From the NCBI RefSeq assembly GCF_009755815.1, contig NZ_WRPK01000002.1, forward strand, positions 558,001-622,000: a stretch of DNA of 64,000 nt. Direction: 5' to 3'. The notes beneath the pieces were generated by a model. The model saw only the letters and a program-made list of their open reading frames with translations. It searched no databases and had not been told where the DNA came from. A program made the position numbers and the translations under genes. Below are positions 35,104-46,834 of the stretch, one piece after another; position 1 is the first letter of the stretch, and each line of letters starts with the position of its first letter. This DNA is from Flavisphingomonas formosensis (GTDB taxonomy: Bacteria; Pseudomonadota; Alphaproteobacteria; Sphingomonadales; Sphingomonadaceae).

Positions 35104-36329
35104 CGGGCGCGGTATCCCGCCTCGGCTTCGGCCATATAGTCCCGGGTAAGCGGGAGAGCGTCGCGGCGGCGGATATACTGGATCTGGTGGTTGCACAGCC
35201 CGCCGCTCTTGAAGGCGGCGGCCGCTCCCGCCAGGTAGAAGGTCCAGAGCCGGTAGAAGCGCTCGTCATAGAGCGCGACGATCTGCTCCTTCACCGCCAC
35301 GGTGCGGCGATACCATTCTTCCAGCGTGTAATAATAATGCAGCCGCAGTGTCTCCACGTCGGACGCGATCATCTTGGCGCGCTCGCTGGCGGCGATCACC
35401 TCGGACAGCGCCGGTATATAGCCGCCGGGGAAGATATATTTCTGCGTGAACGCATCGGTGGAGCCTGGCTTGCCCATCCGCCCGATGGTGTGGAGCAGCA
35501 TCACGCCGTCCTCGGCCAGCAGCGAGCGGCACTTGGCGAAGAAGACGTCATATTGCGGCGGGCCGACATGCTCGAACATGCCGACCGAGACGATCCGGTC
35601 GAACGGCCCCTGGACGTCGCGATAGTCGATCAGCTCGAAGCGGACGCGATCGGCGACACCGGCCTCCTGCGCCCGACGCCGCGCGACCTTGAGCTGTTCC
35701 TCGGACAGGGTGACGCCGAGCACGTCGACATCGGCGACGCGGTTCAGATACAGGGCCATGCCACCCCAGCCGCAGCCGATGTCCAGCACCTTCTGCCCCG
35801 GCTTCAGGTCCAGCTTCGCGGCGATGTGCGCCTTCTTGTCGAGCTGAGCCTGCTCCAGGCTGTTCGCGGTGTCGGTGAAATAGGCGCAGCTATATTGCCG
35901 GTCCGCATCGAGGAAGAGATCGTAGAGCCGGTCGTCGAGATCGTAATGATGCGCGACGTTGCGCTTGGAGCGGCGCTTCCAATTATAACCGTCGAGCCGG
36001 GCCGACAGCTTCTGCTTGAGGCCGGTGCCGCCCTTCGCCTCGATCCCGCTGCCGCCCTTTTCCCAGGGGGCATTGGCACGGACCAGATCGATCAGGCCGA
36101 ATATGTCGCCCTGATCGATTACCACCCGGCCGTCCATGAACGCTTCGGCGACGCCGAGCCGGGGATGGCGCGCGATATAGCCCGGCGCGCTCCGATCGGT
36201 GAAGCGGATCGTGATCTCGCGCCAGCCGGGTTCCGCCTTGCCATAGGTTCGCGTGGTGCCACGCGCATCGATGACGGTGAGAATGCCACGGCGGATGATG
36301 CGCCGCAGCATGCGATCGAGAAGCCACAT
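35100..36329 (-). CDS. cfa: Cyclopropane-fatty-acyl-phospholipid synthase family methyltransferase
   Basis: The 409-aa product has an N-terminal lipid-binding region and a SAM methyltransferase core with VLDIGCGWGGMALYLNRVA, VTLSEEQLKVARRRAQEAGV, DYRDVQGPFDRIVSVGMFEH and a QKYIFPGGYIPALSEV segment. NVAHHYDLDDRLYDLFLDAD is characteristic of CFA synthases, which methylenate unsaturated phospholipid acyl chains. ATG 36329 fits the family start (MWLLDRMLRRIIRRG). It follows rlmN by 49 bp on the same strand and is coupled to the acyltransferase gene, so the three form a probable operon. Confidence 0.92.
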   Translation of the reverse strand: MWLLDRMLRRIIRRGILTVIDARGTTRTYGKAEPGWREITIRFTDRSAPGYIARHPRLGVAEAFMDGRVVIDQGDIFGLIDLVRANAPWEKGGSGIEAKGGTGLKQKLSARLDGYNWKRRSKRNVAHHYDLDDRLYDLFLDADRQYSCAYFTDTANSLEQAQLDKKAHIAAKLDLKPGQKVLDIGCGWGGMALYLNRVADVDVLGVTLSEEQLKVARRRAQEAGVADRVRFELIDYRDVQGPFDRIVSVGMFEHVGPPQYDVFFAKCRSLLAEDGVMLLHTIGRMGKPGSTDAFTQKYIFPGGYIPALSEVIAASERAKMIASDVETLRLHYYYTLEEWYRRTVAVKEQIVALYDERFYRLWTFYLAGAAAAFKSGGLCNHQIQYIRRRDALPLTRDYMAEAEAGYRAR

Positions 36330-36378
36330 GAACGAGCCTTTAGCGTGGCCGTCCCGGCGGCTCAACCGCCGCCGGGCT

Positions 36379-37575
36379 TCAGCCGAGCGCGGCCTGCTTC
36401 TCCTCCGCCAGGCGATCGAGCTCGGCGCGGCTCTTCTTCTCGCTGGCCGACTTGAGCTGGCCGCAGGCCGCCATGATGTCCCGGCCGCGCGGCGTGCGGA
36501 CCGGCGCGGAGATACCCGCCTTGAACACGATGTCGGAGAAGCGGCGGATCCGCTCCGGGTCCGAGCATTCATAGGCGACACCCGGCCAGGGATTGAACGG
36601 GATCAGGTTCACCTTGGCCGGCAGCCGGTATTTGCGGATCAGGCGGACGAGCTCGTGAGCGTCCTCGTCGCTGTCATTCTTGTCCTTCAGCATGACATAT
36701 TCGAATGTGATGCGCCGGGCATTGTTCGCGCCGGGATAGGCGGCGCAGGCGGCGAGCAGTTCCTCGATGCCATATTTGCGGTTGAGCGGCACGATCTCGT
36801 CGCGGATCTCCTTGGTGACCGCGTGCAGCGAGACGGCGAGGTTGACGCCGATCTCCTCGCCCGCGCGCGCCATCATCGGCACCACGCCCGAGGTGGAGAG
36901 GGTGATACGGCGGCGAGAGAGGCCGAGGCCGTCGCCGTCCATGACGAGCTTCAAGGCGTCGCGCACATTCTCGAAATTATAGAGCGGCTCGCCCATGCCC
37001 ATCATCACGATGTTGGTGAGCATGCGGCCCTCGGGCTGGCTCGGCCATTCGCCGAGCGCGTCGCGCGCCAGCATCACCTGCCCGACGATCTCGGCGGGGC
37101 CGAGATTGCGCACGAGGCGCATCGTGCCGGTATGGCAGAAACGGCAGTTGAGCGTGCAGCCGACCTGGCTGGAGACGCACAGCGTGCCGCGGTCCGCGTC
37201 CGGGATGAACACCATCTCATATTCTTCGCCGTCATGCGCACGCAGCAGCCATTTGCGGGTGCCGTCGGTCGAGACCTGGGCGGTGACGACGTCCGGCCGC
37301 CCGACGACGAACCGCTCGGCCAGCCACGGATGCATCGCCTTGGCGATATCCGTCATCAGCGTGAAATCGGTGACGCCGCGATTGTACATCCAGTGCCAGA
37401 GCTGCTTGGCGCGCAGCTTGGCCTGCTTAGGCTCCATCCCCGCATCGGCCAGCGCCTCGCGCAGCTGATCGCGGGTGAGGCCGATCAGATCGATGCGGCC
37501 ATCGGCGCGCACGGCAACGGCGCGGGGGACGGGCACCGGATCGACGGCGCCGGGGATCGACATCAGAGCGTTCAT
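36379..37575 (-). CDS. rlmN: 23S rRNA (adenine-C2)-methyltransferase RlmN
   Basis: The 398-aa product is a radical-SAM enzyme that methylates A2503 of 23S rRNA and A37 of some tRNAs. The cluster-binding CTLNCRFC is present within [20 protein letters not shown], along with [29 protein letters not shown] and [14 protein letters not shown]. The second catalytic Cys is expected in the C-terminal [14 protein letters not shown] 37575 (MNALMSIPG) is the likely start; ATG 37587 is a near alternative. It heads the group with cfa and plsC. Confidence 0.96.
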   Translation of the reverse strand: MNALMSIPGAVDPVPVPRAVAVRADGRIDLIGLTRDQLREALADAGMEPKQAKLRAKQLWHWMYNRGVTDFTLMTDIAKAMHPWLAERFVVGRPDVVTAQVSTDGTRKWLLRAHDGEEYEMVFIPDADRGTLCVSSQVGCTLNCRFCHTGTMRLVRNLGPAEIVGQVMLARDALGEWPSQPEGRMLTNIVMMGMGEPLYNFENVRDALKLVMDGDGLGLSRRRITLSTSGVVPMMARAGEEIGVNLAVSLHAVTKEIRDEIVPLNRKYGIEELLAACAAYPGANNARRITFEYVMLKDKNDSDEDAHELVRLIRKYRLPAKVNLIPFNPWPGVAYECSDPERIRRFSDIVFKAGISAPVRTPRGRDIMAACGQLKSASEKKSRAELDRLAEEKQAALG

Positions 37576-37648
37576 GATGCGCGCCATGTAGGCGAAATCG
37601 CGCCTGATTGCCAGTGCGTGGGAAAGTGACCGCAGCGCGGCGCCGGAC

Positions 37649-38149
37649 TCAGCCGATCCGAGCGCATCCCAGCGCCGCGGCATCGATGGCCGTCGCCGCG
37701 CCGCGCAAGCGATAGGCATCGACGAACGGCGCTCCGCCGAGCCCATGCCCCTCAACGCTCATGCTGGAGGCGCTGCGCATTGCCGCCACGATCGCGGCAT
37801 CCGCCCGACGATCCGGCGCCCAGGCATCGGCGCCCCCGGCGATAAGTGGAAAGCTGCGATCGCCGAGGCTCAGCATGATCGGCTGGCCGGGCGCCTGAGC
37901 GCGGCTGAGCCGGATATGGAGCTGACCGCGAACGCGCCTGCCGGGCCAGGTGGAAACGGCAGCGAACGCCCGCCAGGCCGATCCGCGCGACCGCGCCGCC
38001 GGCTCGGCTATGGCATAGCAGCGCGCCGGCACGGCATCGCGGAACGCCCCCCAGCCTTCAAACACGCCGAGCGTGTCGCGCGCGGGTGCCGGGGCGGGCG
38101 AAAACGCCAGCAACGCCGCACATCCGAACGGTAACATCCCCCTTTGCAT
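37649..38149 (-). CDS. Hypothetical exported protein, possibly IalB-like
   Basis: The 166-aa product has a signal peptide ([16 protein letters not shown], cleaved near PAR) and a mature domain with [20 protein letters not shown] and [20 protein letters not shown]. The GWGAFRD and CYAIAEP pattern recalls invasion-associated-locus-B-like exported proteins, but the match is from memory and partial. It lies 73 bp upstream of rlmN on the same strand; the functional link is unclear. Confidence 0.68.
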   Translation of the reverse strand: MQRGMLPFGCAALLAFSPAPAPARDTLGVFEGWGAFRDAVPARCYAIAEPAARSRGSAWRAFAAVSTWPGRRVRGQLHIRLSRAQAPGQPIMLSLGDRSFPLIAGGADAWAPDRRADAAIVAAMRSASSMSVEGHGLGGAPFVDAYRLRGAATAIDAAALGCARIG

Positions 38150-38282
38150 GGCATGGCGTTGCGCAATTTGTGGCGAAAATGCAACAGAAAGTCTTGTTTA
38201 TGTGAGGTTCATGCAACCCTCTGCCCTCCTGTGCAATGGACGCCTCGGCCCTGACAGGGGTCCATGATTACGGAGTGATTAT

Positions 38283-38861
38283 ATGCGTAGCATTGCTTTT
38301 GCCGCCCTGCTGGTGGCGACCGCCGCGACCCCGGCCCTCGCGCAGGACGGGCCCAACCCGTTCACCGGCGCGCGTGTCGAGGGCCAGATCGGCTGGGACC
38401 GCATTCAGGCCGACGGCGGGCATAAGGACGGCGTGGATTATGGTGTTGCCGCGGGATATGATTTCGCGGCCGGCCGCAACATGATCGTCGGCGGCGAGGT
38501 CGAGCTCAGCGATTCCAGCACCAAGCAGTGCTATGGCAGCGCCACGGCGCTCGATCCGCGCGACTGCCTTCGCACTGGCCGAGACATCTATGTCGGTGCC
38601 CGCGTCGGTACGCTCGTGACGCCGCGCACCCTGCTCTACGCGAAGGCCGGCTATACGAACGCCCGCGCGAAGTTCACCGAGGATGACGGTTCCGACCGCT
38701 ACACGCTCGCCCGCCGCGACCTGGACGGCGTGCGCGTCGGCATCGGCACCGAATATGCGGTCGGCCCGAACAGCTATGTGAAAGCCGAGTATCGCTATTC
38801 GAACTATGAATCCGGCGTGAGCCGCAACCAAGTGGTCGGCGGCTTCGGCTTCCGCTTCTGA
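38283..38861 (+). CDS. Outer-membrane beta-barrel protein
   Basis: The 192-aa product has a signal peptide (cleaved after ALA, residue 20) and a mature domain of alternating beta-strands typical of small 8-strand OmpA-like barrels: FTGARVEGQIGWDRI, VDYGVAAGYDFAAGR, RTGRDIYVGARVGTLV, SYVKAEYRYSNYESG and the final VVGGFGFRF with C-terminal Phe. A strong terminator hairpin follows at 38941. The role is structural or environmental sensing; no specific function is inferred. Confidence 0.87.
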   Translation: MRSIAFAALLVATAATPALAQDGPNPFTGARVEGQIGWDRIQADGGHKDGVDYGVAAGYDFAAGRNMIVGGEVELSDSSTKQCYGSATALDPRDCLRTGRDIYVGARVGTLVTPRTLLYAKAGYTNARAKFTEDDGSDRYTLARRDLDGVRVGIGTEYAVGPNSYVKAEYRYSNYESGVSRNQVVGGFGFRF

Positions 38862-38940
38862 TATCCCGCAAGGGTGGCGAAGGCGGGCCGCGCACACGTT
38901 TGCGCGGTCCGCACCCTCCGGCCGGGCAAGGCCGATCCTG

Positions 38941-38967
38941 TGGCCGGGGGTACCCCCGGCCATTTTT
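38941..38967 (+). terminator. Rho-independent terminator
   Basis: A perfect palindrome, TGGCCGGGGG-TA-CCCCCGGCCA (38941-38962), is followed by TTTTT. It lies about 80 bases after the outer-membrane barrel gene and ends its transcript before dnaN. Confidence 0.8.
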
Positions 38968-39087
38968 CGTTTCATCCACATGAACCGGGCGAGAGAGGCG
39001 CTTGTCGCCGAAATGGCTCTAGCGGCCTTCGAAACGCACGGTATAAGGTCCGACCCACCCAAGTCCGGGGGATAGCCAGGGGTAGCA

Positions 39088-40200
39088 ATGAAGGCGACGA
39101 TCGAACGGGCAACGCTGCTGAAGAGCCTGAGCCACGTGCAATCCGTGGTCGAACGGCGCAATACCATCCCGATTCTGTCCAATGTGCTGATCGAGGCGGC
39201 CGCGGACGGCACGCTGAAGCTGATGGCGACCGACCTGGACCTGCAGATCGTCGAGACCGTCGAGGCGCAGGTCGAGACGGCGGGCGCCACCACCGTGTCT
39301 GCCCACACGCTGTTCGACATTGCCCGCAAGTTGCCCGAGGGCAGCCAGGTCTCGCTGAGCGCGGCCGAAGGCAAGATGCAGGTGATCGCCGGGCGCGCCC
39401 GGTTCAACCTGCAGACGCTGCCGCGCGACGATTTTCCGGTGATCGCCGAGGGCGAGCTGCCGACCAAGTTCGAGCTGTCCGCCGCCATCCTGCGGCAGAT
39501 CATCGACAAGACGCGCTTCGCCATCTCCACCGAGGAGACGCGCTATTATCTCAACGGCATCTTCCTGCACGTTTCGGACGAGGCGCAGCCGGTGCTGAAG
39601 GCAGCTGCGACCGACGGCCACCGCCTCGCCCGCGTCACCGTGCCGCGGCCGGACGGCGCCGCCGGGATGCCGGACGTGATCGTACCCCGCAAATGCGTGG
39701 GCGAGCTGCGCAAGCTGCTCGACGAGGTGGACGGTTCGGTCGAGGTGTCGCTGTCGGCGACCAAGGTGCGCTTCGGCCTGGGTTCGGCGATCCTGACCTC
39801 CAAGCTGATCGACGGGACCTTTCCGGATTATTCGCGCGTCATCCCGATCGCGAACGACAAGCTGCTCAAGATCGATCCGAAGAGCTTCATGGAAGGCGTC
39901 GACCGCGTCGCGACCATCGCGAGCGAGAAGACTCGTGCCGTGAAAATGGCGCTGGAACGCGACAAGATCACACTGTCCGTCACCAGCCCGGAGAATGGCA
40001 CCGCGGCCGAGGAAGTGCCGGGGGATTATGATTCGGACGGTTTCGAGATCGGTTTCAACGCCCGCTACCTGCTCGACATACTCGGCCAGATCGAGGGCGA
40101 TACGGTGGAAGTGCATCTCGCCGATGCGGCGGCACCTACGCTGATTCGCGAAAATGACACGGCACCGGCGCTCTACGTGCTGATGCCGATGCGGGTCTGA
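39088..40200 (+). CDS. dnaN: DNA polymerase III beta sliding clamp
   Basis: The 370-aa product is the processivity clamp of the replicative polymerase. Family features are intact: the N-terminal MKATIERATLLKSLSHVQSV, VERRNTIPILSNVLI, the RYYLNGIFLHVSDE segment, ATDGHRLA and the C-terminal MPMRV. The length is normal for alphaproteobacteria. The gene is in the same orientation as recF and gyrB downstream, a partly conserved replication gene order, but dnaA is not in the window. Confidence 0.97.
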   Translation: MKATIERATLLKSLSHVQSVVERRNTIPILSNVLIEAAADGTLKLMATDLDLQIVETVEAQVETAGATTVSAHTLFDIARKLPEGSQVSLSAAEGKMQVIAGRARFNLQTLPRDDFPVIAEGELPTKFELSAAILRQIIDKTRFAISTEETRYYLNGIFLHVSDEAQPVLKAAATDGHRLARVTVPRPDGAAGMPDVIVPRKCVGELRKLLDEVDGSVEVSLSATKVRFGLGSAILTSKLIDGTFPDYSRVIPIANDKLLKIDPKSFMEGVDRVATIASEKTRAVKMALERDKITLSVTSPENGTAAEEVPGDYDSDGFEIGFNARYLLDILGQIEGDTVEVHLADAAAPTLIRENDTAPALYVLMPMRV

Positions 40201-40222
40201 CCCCGCGCCGATCGCGACGGTG

Positions 40223-40250
40223 CGTCGCGCCGACACGAATCGGCGCGACG
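40223..40250. terminator. Long hairpin after dnaN
   Basis: CGTCGCGCCGA (40223-40233) pairs perfectly with TCGGCGCGACG (40240-40250) around a six-base loop. The plus strand continues AAATC, so it lacks the usual T-run; it may still end or stabilise the dnaN transcript. Confidence 0.4.
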
Positions 40251-40397
40251 AAATCGCAATCACGGCTTCCGTTCAGCCGGCGGGAACGGACCCGCCGACG
40301 GCAGGATACTTAATCGCTGCTGTCTGTTCTGATCGTCGGATGTTCAGGCGAATCGGCGCATCTTGCCGACACTGAACATCGGACAAGGACTGGCGAC

Positions 40398-42104
40398 ATG
40401 AACCCTTTCGTTCGACGCGCCCCTTCGGCCGCGATCACCCTGGCCGCGATTTTGGGGCTTACGACGCTGGCCGGCTGCAACAAGCCGGCCGAACAGAATA
40501 GTGCTGACCCGCTGATGGGCAATGCTGCGCTGGGCAACAGCGCGGACGCTCTGCCGGCGCTGCCCGAGGCGCTTCCGCTGGAAAGCGGCCCCGCGACCGC
40601 GCCGAAGCTGGCGCCGAGCGCCGCGGCGCTGCCCGCCGCCCGGCCTGCACCGATCGCGCGCGTGGCCGACCCGGGGCAGGATTACGCCTATCTCGACCGG
40701 GCTTACGGACAGACCGAAGCCTATGGCGACGCGCCGCCGGACTATGCGTTCGACTATGACGGGGTGAGCCCCTGGGCGTGGCAGGCGGCGGACGATTCGC
40801 TGCAATTCGCCGAACCGATCGACGGCGGCTATCGCTATTATTATTATGAGCCGGGCGCGGACTATCCCTATCTGATCCGTGATCCGAGCTACTCCTACGG
40901 CTATTCCGGCGGGCGCCTTGCCGTGGTCTACGATGATTATGGCCGCGTGCTGGATCAGCGCGACGCCTATCGCCGGGCCGATTATGCCGGCCGCTATCTT
41001 GCCCGCGCGCGACAGCTGCGCCAGGCGGCGTTCAGCGAACGACGGCGGCGGATCAATGCCGAGAATTGGGCGGCGCGGCGCGCGGCGATCGAGCAGGCGC
41101 GCCAGCGCTGGCAGGATCAGCGACAGCGCGAGGCCGGCTGGCGCGACTATAGCCGGGTCCACGATCAACGGCAGGCGGACTATTGGCGCGCCGAACGCGA
41201 TCGCCGCAACGACGAGGCGCAGCGCTTCGCCGGCTGGCAGCGGGAGGGCTTCCGCGGCCCGGATCCGGTGCGCAGCGATGCCGAAGCGCAGCGCCGGCGC
41301 GCCGAGGCAATCCGCATGCAACAGCAGCGCCAGGCCGCGATCGCCGATGCGGACCGTCAACGGCGCGCGGACGAGGCGAACCGCCAGCGCGACGCGCTCA
41401 ACCAGCAGCGTGACGCCCGCAACCAGATGCTCGCCGAGCAACAGCGCGACCGCGCCGATGCGGCCCGCCGGCAGGCTCAGGCCGACCAGCAACGTCAACG
41501 CGACCAGGCGCTGCGCGATCGCCAGCAGGCGGCCCGTCAGCAGCAGATCGACCGCGCCAAGGCAGCAGCCGATGCCAGGGCCAACAGCCAGCGCCAGGAT
41601 CGTATCGATGCCCAGCAACAGCGGCAGCAGGCGGTGCGCGAGCAGCAACAGCGTGCCGCGGACCAGCGCCGCCAGCGGGCGGAACAGGCACGCCGCGATC
41701 AGCAGCAGCAGCAGGCCGAGCAGCGCCAGCGCGATGCGAGGGCGGATGCCGTCCGCCAGCGGCAGGACGCTGCGCGCCAGCAGGCCGCCGACCGCGCACG
41801 CGCCGTTGCCGATCAGCGCCGGCAGGAGGCGGCACGCCAGCAGGCCGATCGCCAGCGCGAGCAATCCCAGGCACGCGCCGACGCCATGCGCGAACGCCAG
41901 CAGGCTGCCGCCCGCGACCGCCAGGATCAGGCCCGCGCCCAAGCCCAGCAGCGTCAGCAGGAGGCCCGTGCCCAGGCACAGCAACGCCAGCAGGAGGCGC
42001 GCGCCCAGGCGCAGCAGCGCCAGCAGGAGGCCCGCGCCCAAGCGCAGCAGCGCCAGCAGGAAGCCCGCCGTGGGCCGCCGGACCAACGCCGCGGCAATGA
42101 ATGA
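40398..42104 (+). CDS. Gln/Arg-rich coiled-coil lipoprotein with C-terminal 11-residue repeats
   Basis: The 568-aa product has a signal peptide with lipobox LAGC (Cys near residue 27), a Pro/Ala region, a Tyr-rich domain (about 90-200) with DYPYLIRDPSYSYGYSGGRL, and then over 330 residues of Gln/Arg/Ala-rich sequence predicted to form a very long charged helix or coiled coil. The C-terminus holds four copies of ARAQAQQRQQE. It should be an envelope-anchored filamentous protein. No function is recognised. It sits between dnaN and recF, where a lipoprotein gene is unexpected. Confidence 0.78.
   Translation: MNPFVRRAPSAAITLAAILGLTTLAGCNKPAEQNSADPLMGNAALGNSADALPALPEALPLESGPATAPKLAPSAAALPAARPAPIARVADPGQDYAYLDRAYGQTEAYGDAPPDYAFDYDGVSPWAWQAADDSLQFAEPIDGGYRYYYYEPGADYPYLIRDPSYSYGYSGGRLAVVYDDYGRVLDQRDAYRRADYAGRYLARARQLRQAAFSERRRRINAENWAARRAAIEQARQRWQDQRQREAGWRDYSRVHDQRQADYWRAERDRRNDEAQRFAGWQREGFRGPDPVRSDAEAQRRRAEAIRMQQQRQAAIADADRQRRADEANRQRDALNQQRDARNQMLAEQQRDRADAARRQAQADQQRQRDQALRDRQQAARQQQIDRAKAAADARANSQRQDRIDAQQQRQQAVREQQQRAADQRRQRAEQARRDQQQQQAEQRQRDARADAVRQRQDAARQQAADRARAVADQRRQEAARQQADRQREQSQARADAMRERQQAAARDRQDQARAQAQQRQQEARAQAQQRQQEARAQAQQRQQEARAQAQQRQQEARRGPPDQRRGNE
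41931..42062 (+). repeat. Four tandem 33-bp repeats encoding an 11-residue motif
   Basis: Copies at 41931-41963, 41964-41996, 41997-42029 and 42030-42062 each encode ARAQAQQRQQE. They differ only at synonymous positions (for example CAA/CAG, CGT/CGC), so the amino-acid repeat is exact while the DNA has drifted. Confidence 0.92.
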
Positions 42105-42309
42105 ACGGAGGGGCAGTTCAGCCTAGCGTCTGGACGCCTCTTATTCCGGTGGCGGAGAGGATGCACCTTCCTTTCCGCCACAGGCTCGTCCGCGGTCGCC
42201 AGCCGCGCGGGCTAGCGGACGGCCGGCAGGCTCATCGATTTTGGCGCCCGGCGCTTTGTTGCCGCGCGGCGCTTCCACTGGCGAGGATCAGGCTCTAGGG
42301 GCGGGAGCG

Positions 42310-43401
42310 ATGGCCATCACCCGCCTCTCGCTCACCGACTTTCGCTGCTATTCGGATGCGCTGCTCGCGCCGGGGACCGGTTTCGTCGTGCTGACCGGAG
42401 AGAATGGCGCGGGCAAGACCAACATATTGGAAGGCGTGTCGCTGCTCGCGCCCGGGCGCGGGCTGCGGCAGGCGACGCTCTCGGAAATGGCGCGCAGCGA
42501 CGGACCCGGCGGCTTCGCGGTCGCCGCGCACAGCGATGGCCCTGCCGGCGCGGAAATCGGCACCGGCACGAGCGCAGCCGCGCCGGAACGGCGGCAGGTG
42601 CGGATCAACGGGGCAAGCGCCTCCGCCAACGCCCTGTCGGAACGGCTCGCCATCCTCTGGCTGACGCCCGCGATGGATCGGCTGTTCACCGACAGCGCCA
42701 GCGGGCGGCGGCGCTTCCTGGACCGGCTGACCCTCGCCCTGGAGCCGGGCCATGCCATGCATGCCTCCCGCTACGATGCCGCGATGCGCGCGCGCAATCG
42801 CCTGCTGGCCGAGCCGGAGACGGCGGACCCCGCCTGGCTCGGCGCGCTCGAAAGCGGACTGGCCGAACATGGCGCCGCGATCGCGGAAGCGCGCGCCCGG
42901 ACGATCGAGGCGCTCAGCGCCCGCATCGTCGAGACGCCGGAAGGCCCGTTCGCCCGCGCCGGGCTGACCCTCGAGGGCTGGCAGCCCGCCGCCGGCAATG
43001 CGCGCGAGGCGCTGGCGGCGGAACTGCGCGCCGGGCGCGGGCGCGAGGCGGCGGCCGGGCGCACCCTGGCCGGCCCGCATCGCAGCGACCTGTCCGTCAC
43101 CCATATCGCCAAGTGCCAGCCCGCGCAGCGCTGCTCGACCGGCGAGCAGAAGGCACTGCTGCTCGGCATCGTCCTCGCCCATGCCGATCTCGTCGCCGAG
43201 CGGGTGGGCATGCGCCCGATATTGCTGCTCGACGAGGTCGCGGCGCATCTCGATCCGGTGCGGCGCGCGGCGCTGTTCGAACGGCTGGCGACCGGCGGCG
43301 GTCAGGTTTGGATGACGGGAACCGAAGCCGCCCTGTTCGAGGGACTCGACTCGACGACGAGCTGGTTTTCGGTGACGGATGGACGGGTGGAACGGAGCTG
43401 A
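42310..43401 (+). CDS. recF: DNA replication and repair protein RecF
   Basis: The 363-aa product is an SMC-like ATPase that helps load RecA at gapped DNA. It has the Walker A segment [20 protein letters not shown], the conserved N-terminal [13 protein letters not shown], and C-terminal [20 protein letters not shown] (Walker B region). The start at ATG 42310 ([14 protein letters not shown]) matches the family; the frame extends to 42241 but that part looks non-coding. It lies between the repeat lipoprotein and the CHAP protein in the dnaN-recF-gyrB stretch. Confidence 0.94.
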   Translation: MAITRLSLTDFRCYSDALLAPGTGFVVLTGENGAGKTNILEGVSLLAPGRGLRQATLSEMARSDGPGGFAVAAHSDGPAGAEIGTGTSAAAPERRQVRINGASASANALSERLAILWLTPAMDRLFTDSASGRRRFLDRLTLALEPGHAMHASRYDAAMRARNRLLAEPETADPAWLGALESGLAEHGAAIAEARARTIEALSARIVETPEGPFARAGLTLEGWQPAAGNAREALAAELRAGRGREAAAGRTLAGPHRSDLSVTHIAKCQPAQRCSTGEQKALLLGIVLAHADLVAERVGMRPILLLDEVAAHLDPVRRAALFERLATGGGQVWMTGTEAALFEGLDSTTSWFSVTDGRVERS

Positions 43402-43554
43402 TCGCGGAACGTTCCAAGGCCGCGGGACGCTCCAACGCTTTATCGGCTCATTTTACCGCAACTGCGAACGGATTCCGTCGCGCGCCCCTTTCCCTCAGCC
43501 CTCTCCCCTGCCTAGCGTGCGGGCAACGAAAAGCGGGTCGGGGACTTTTACGGC

Positions 43555-44094
43555 ATGCGGAACTGGATCCGGGCACTGACGTGCTCGATGATGCTCGTCA
43601 GCCTTTCGCTCGGCGCGACCGCGGCCAACGCCCAGTCCACCCAATATTGGCAGTGCGCGCCCTTCGCCCGCATGTTCTCCGGCATCCAGCTGTTCGGCGC
43701 CGCCGCGAGCTGGTGGAACCAGGCGATCGGCAAATATGCCCAGGGCGCGACCCCGAAGCCCGGCGCGGTGCTGGTCTTCAAGGCGATCGGTTCGATGCGC
43801 TCCGGCCATGTCGCCACCGTCAGCCAGGTGATCAGCGAGCGGATCATCAAGGTCACCCATGCCAACTGGTCGATCATCCACGGCCACCGCGGCCAGATCG
43901 AGCGGGACGTGACGGTGGTCGACGCCTCGCCGAACAACGACTGGAGCCGCGTGAAGGTCTGGTACGCCTCGCTGAAGGACATCGGCCAGACCGCCTATCC
44001 GGTCTACGGCTTCATCTACGGCGGCAAGGCCAAGGCCTCGGCCGGCGACAGCGACGCGCCGGCTGCTGCCAAAGGGGTCATCACCGCCAACTGA
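43555..44094 (+). CDS. Exported CHAP-domain protein, probable peptidoglycan amidase
   Basis: The 179-aa product has a signal peptide (cleaved near ANA, residue 26) and a CHAP domain. The expected catalytic Cys34 is in TQYWQCAPFAR and His85 in GSMRSGHVATVSQV, with a later polar residue in THANWSIIHG. CHAP enzymes are cysteine amidases or endopeptidases that cut peptidoglycan in the periplasm. Length and motif spacing are normal. It is a single gene between recF and gyrB. Confidence 0.88.
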   Translation: MRNWIRALTCSMMLVSLSLGATAANAQSTQYWQCAPFARMFSGIQLFGAAASWWNQAIGKYAQGATPKPGAVLVFKAIGSMRSGHVATVSQVISERIIKVTHANWSIIHGHRGQIERDVTVVDASPNNDWSRVKVWYASLKDIGQTAYPVYGFIYGGKAKASAGDSDAPAAAKGVITAN

Positions 44095-44249
44095 GCGCCG
44101 CGCCGATACTTAGGCTCGCATTCGCATAGCCTGCCGCAGCTTCGTTCTTTCTTGTCGCGCTGGAACGAGTTCAGCCTGACCAAAGCCGCGTCTTCGGAGT
44201 TGCGCCGACCTGTTAAAACGGGCGCTCCCACCCTCCTCTTTTGCTTTAG

Positions 44250-46751
<2,502 letters not shown>

Positions 46752-46834
46752 TTTCTGCCTCGTCGCCCCTGATCGACGCACGCGCCGCGAGCCGATAGGA
46801 TCGCGGGCGAAACCGTCGAGCCATAGGTGACCCC

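Noticed and set aside
40344-42086. Long, very hydrophobic minus-strand open frame opposite the Gln/Arg lipoprotein gene
   Set aside because: It is the mirror of a Gln/Arg/Ala-rich coding strand, which produces Leu/Ala-rich nonsense on the other strand. There is no ribosome binding site and no family match.
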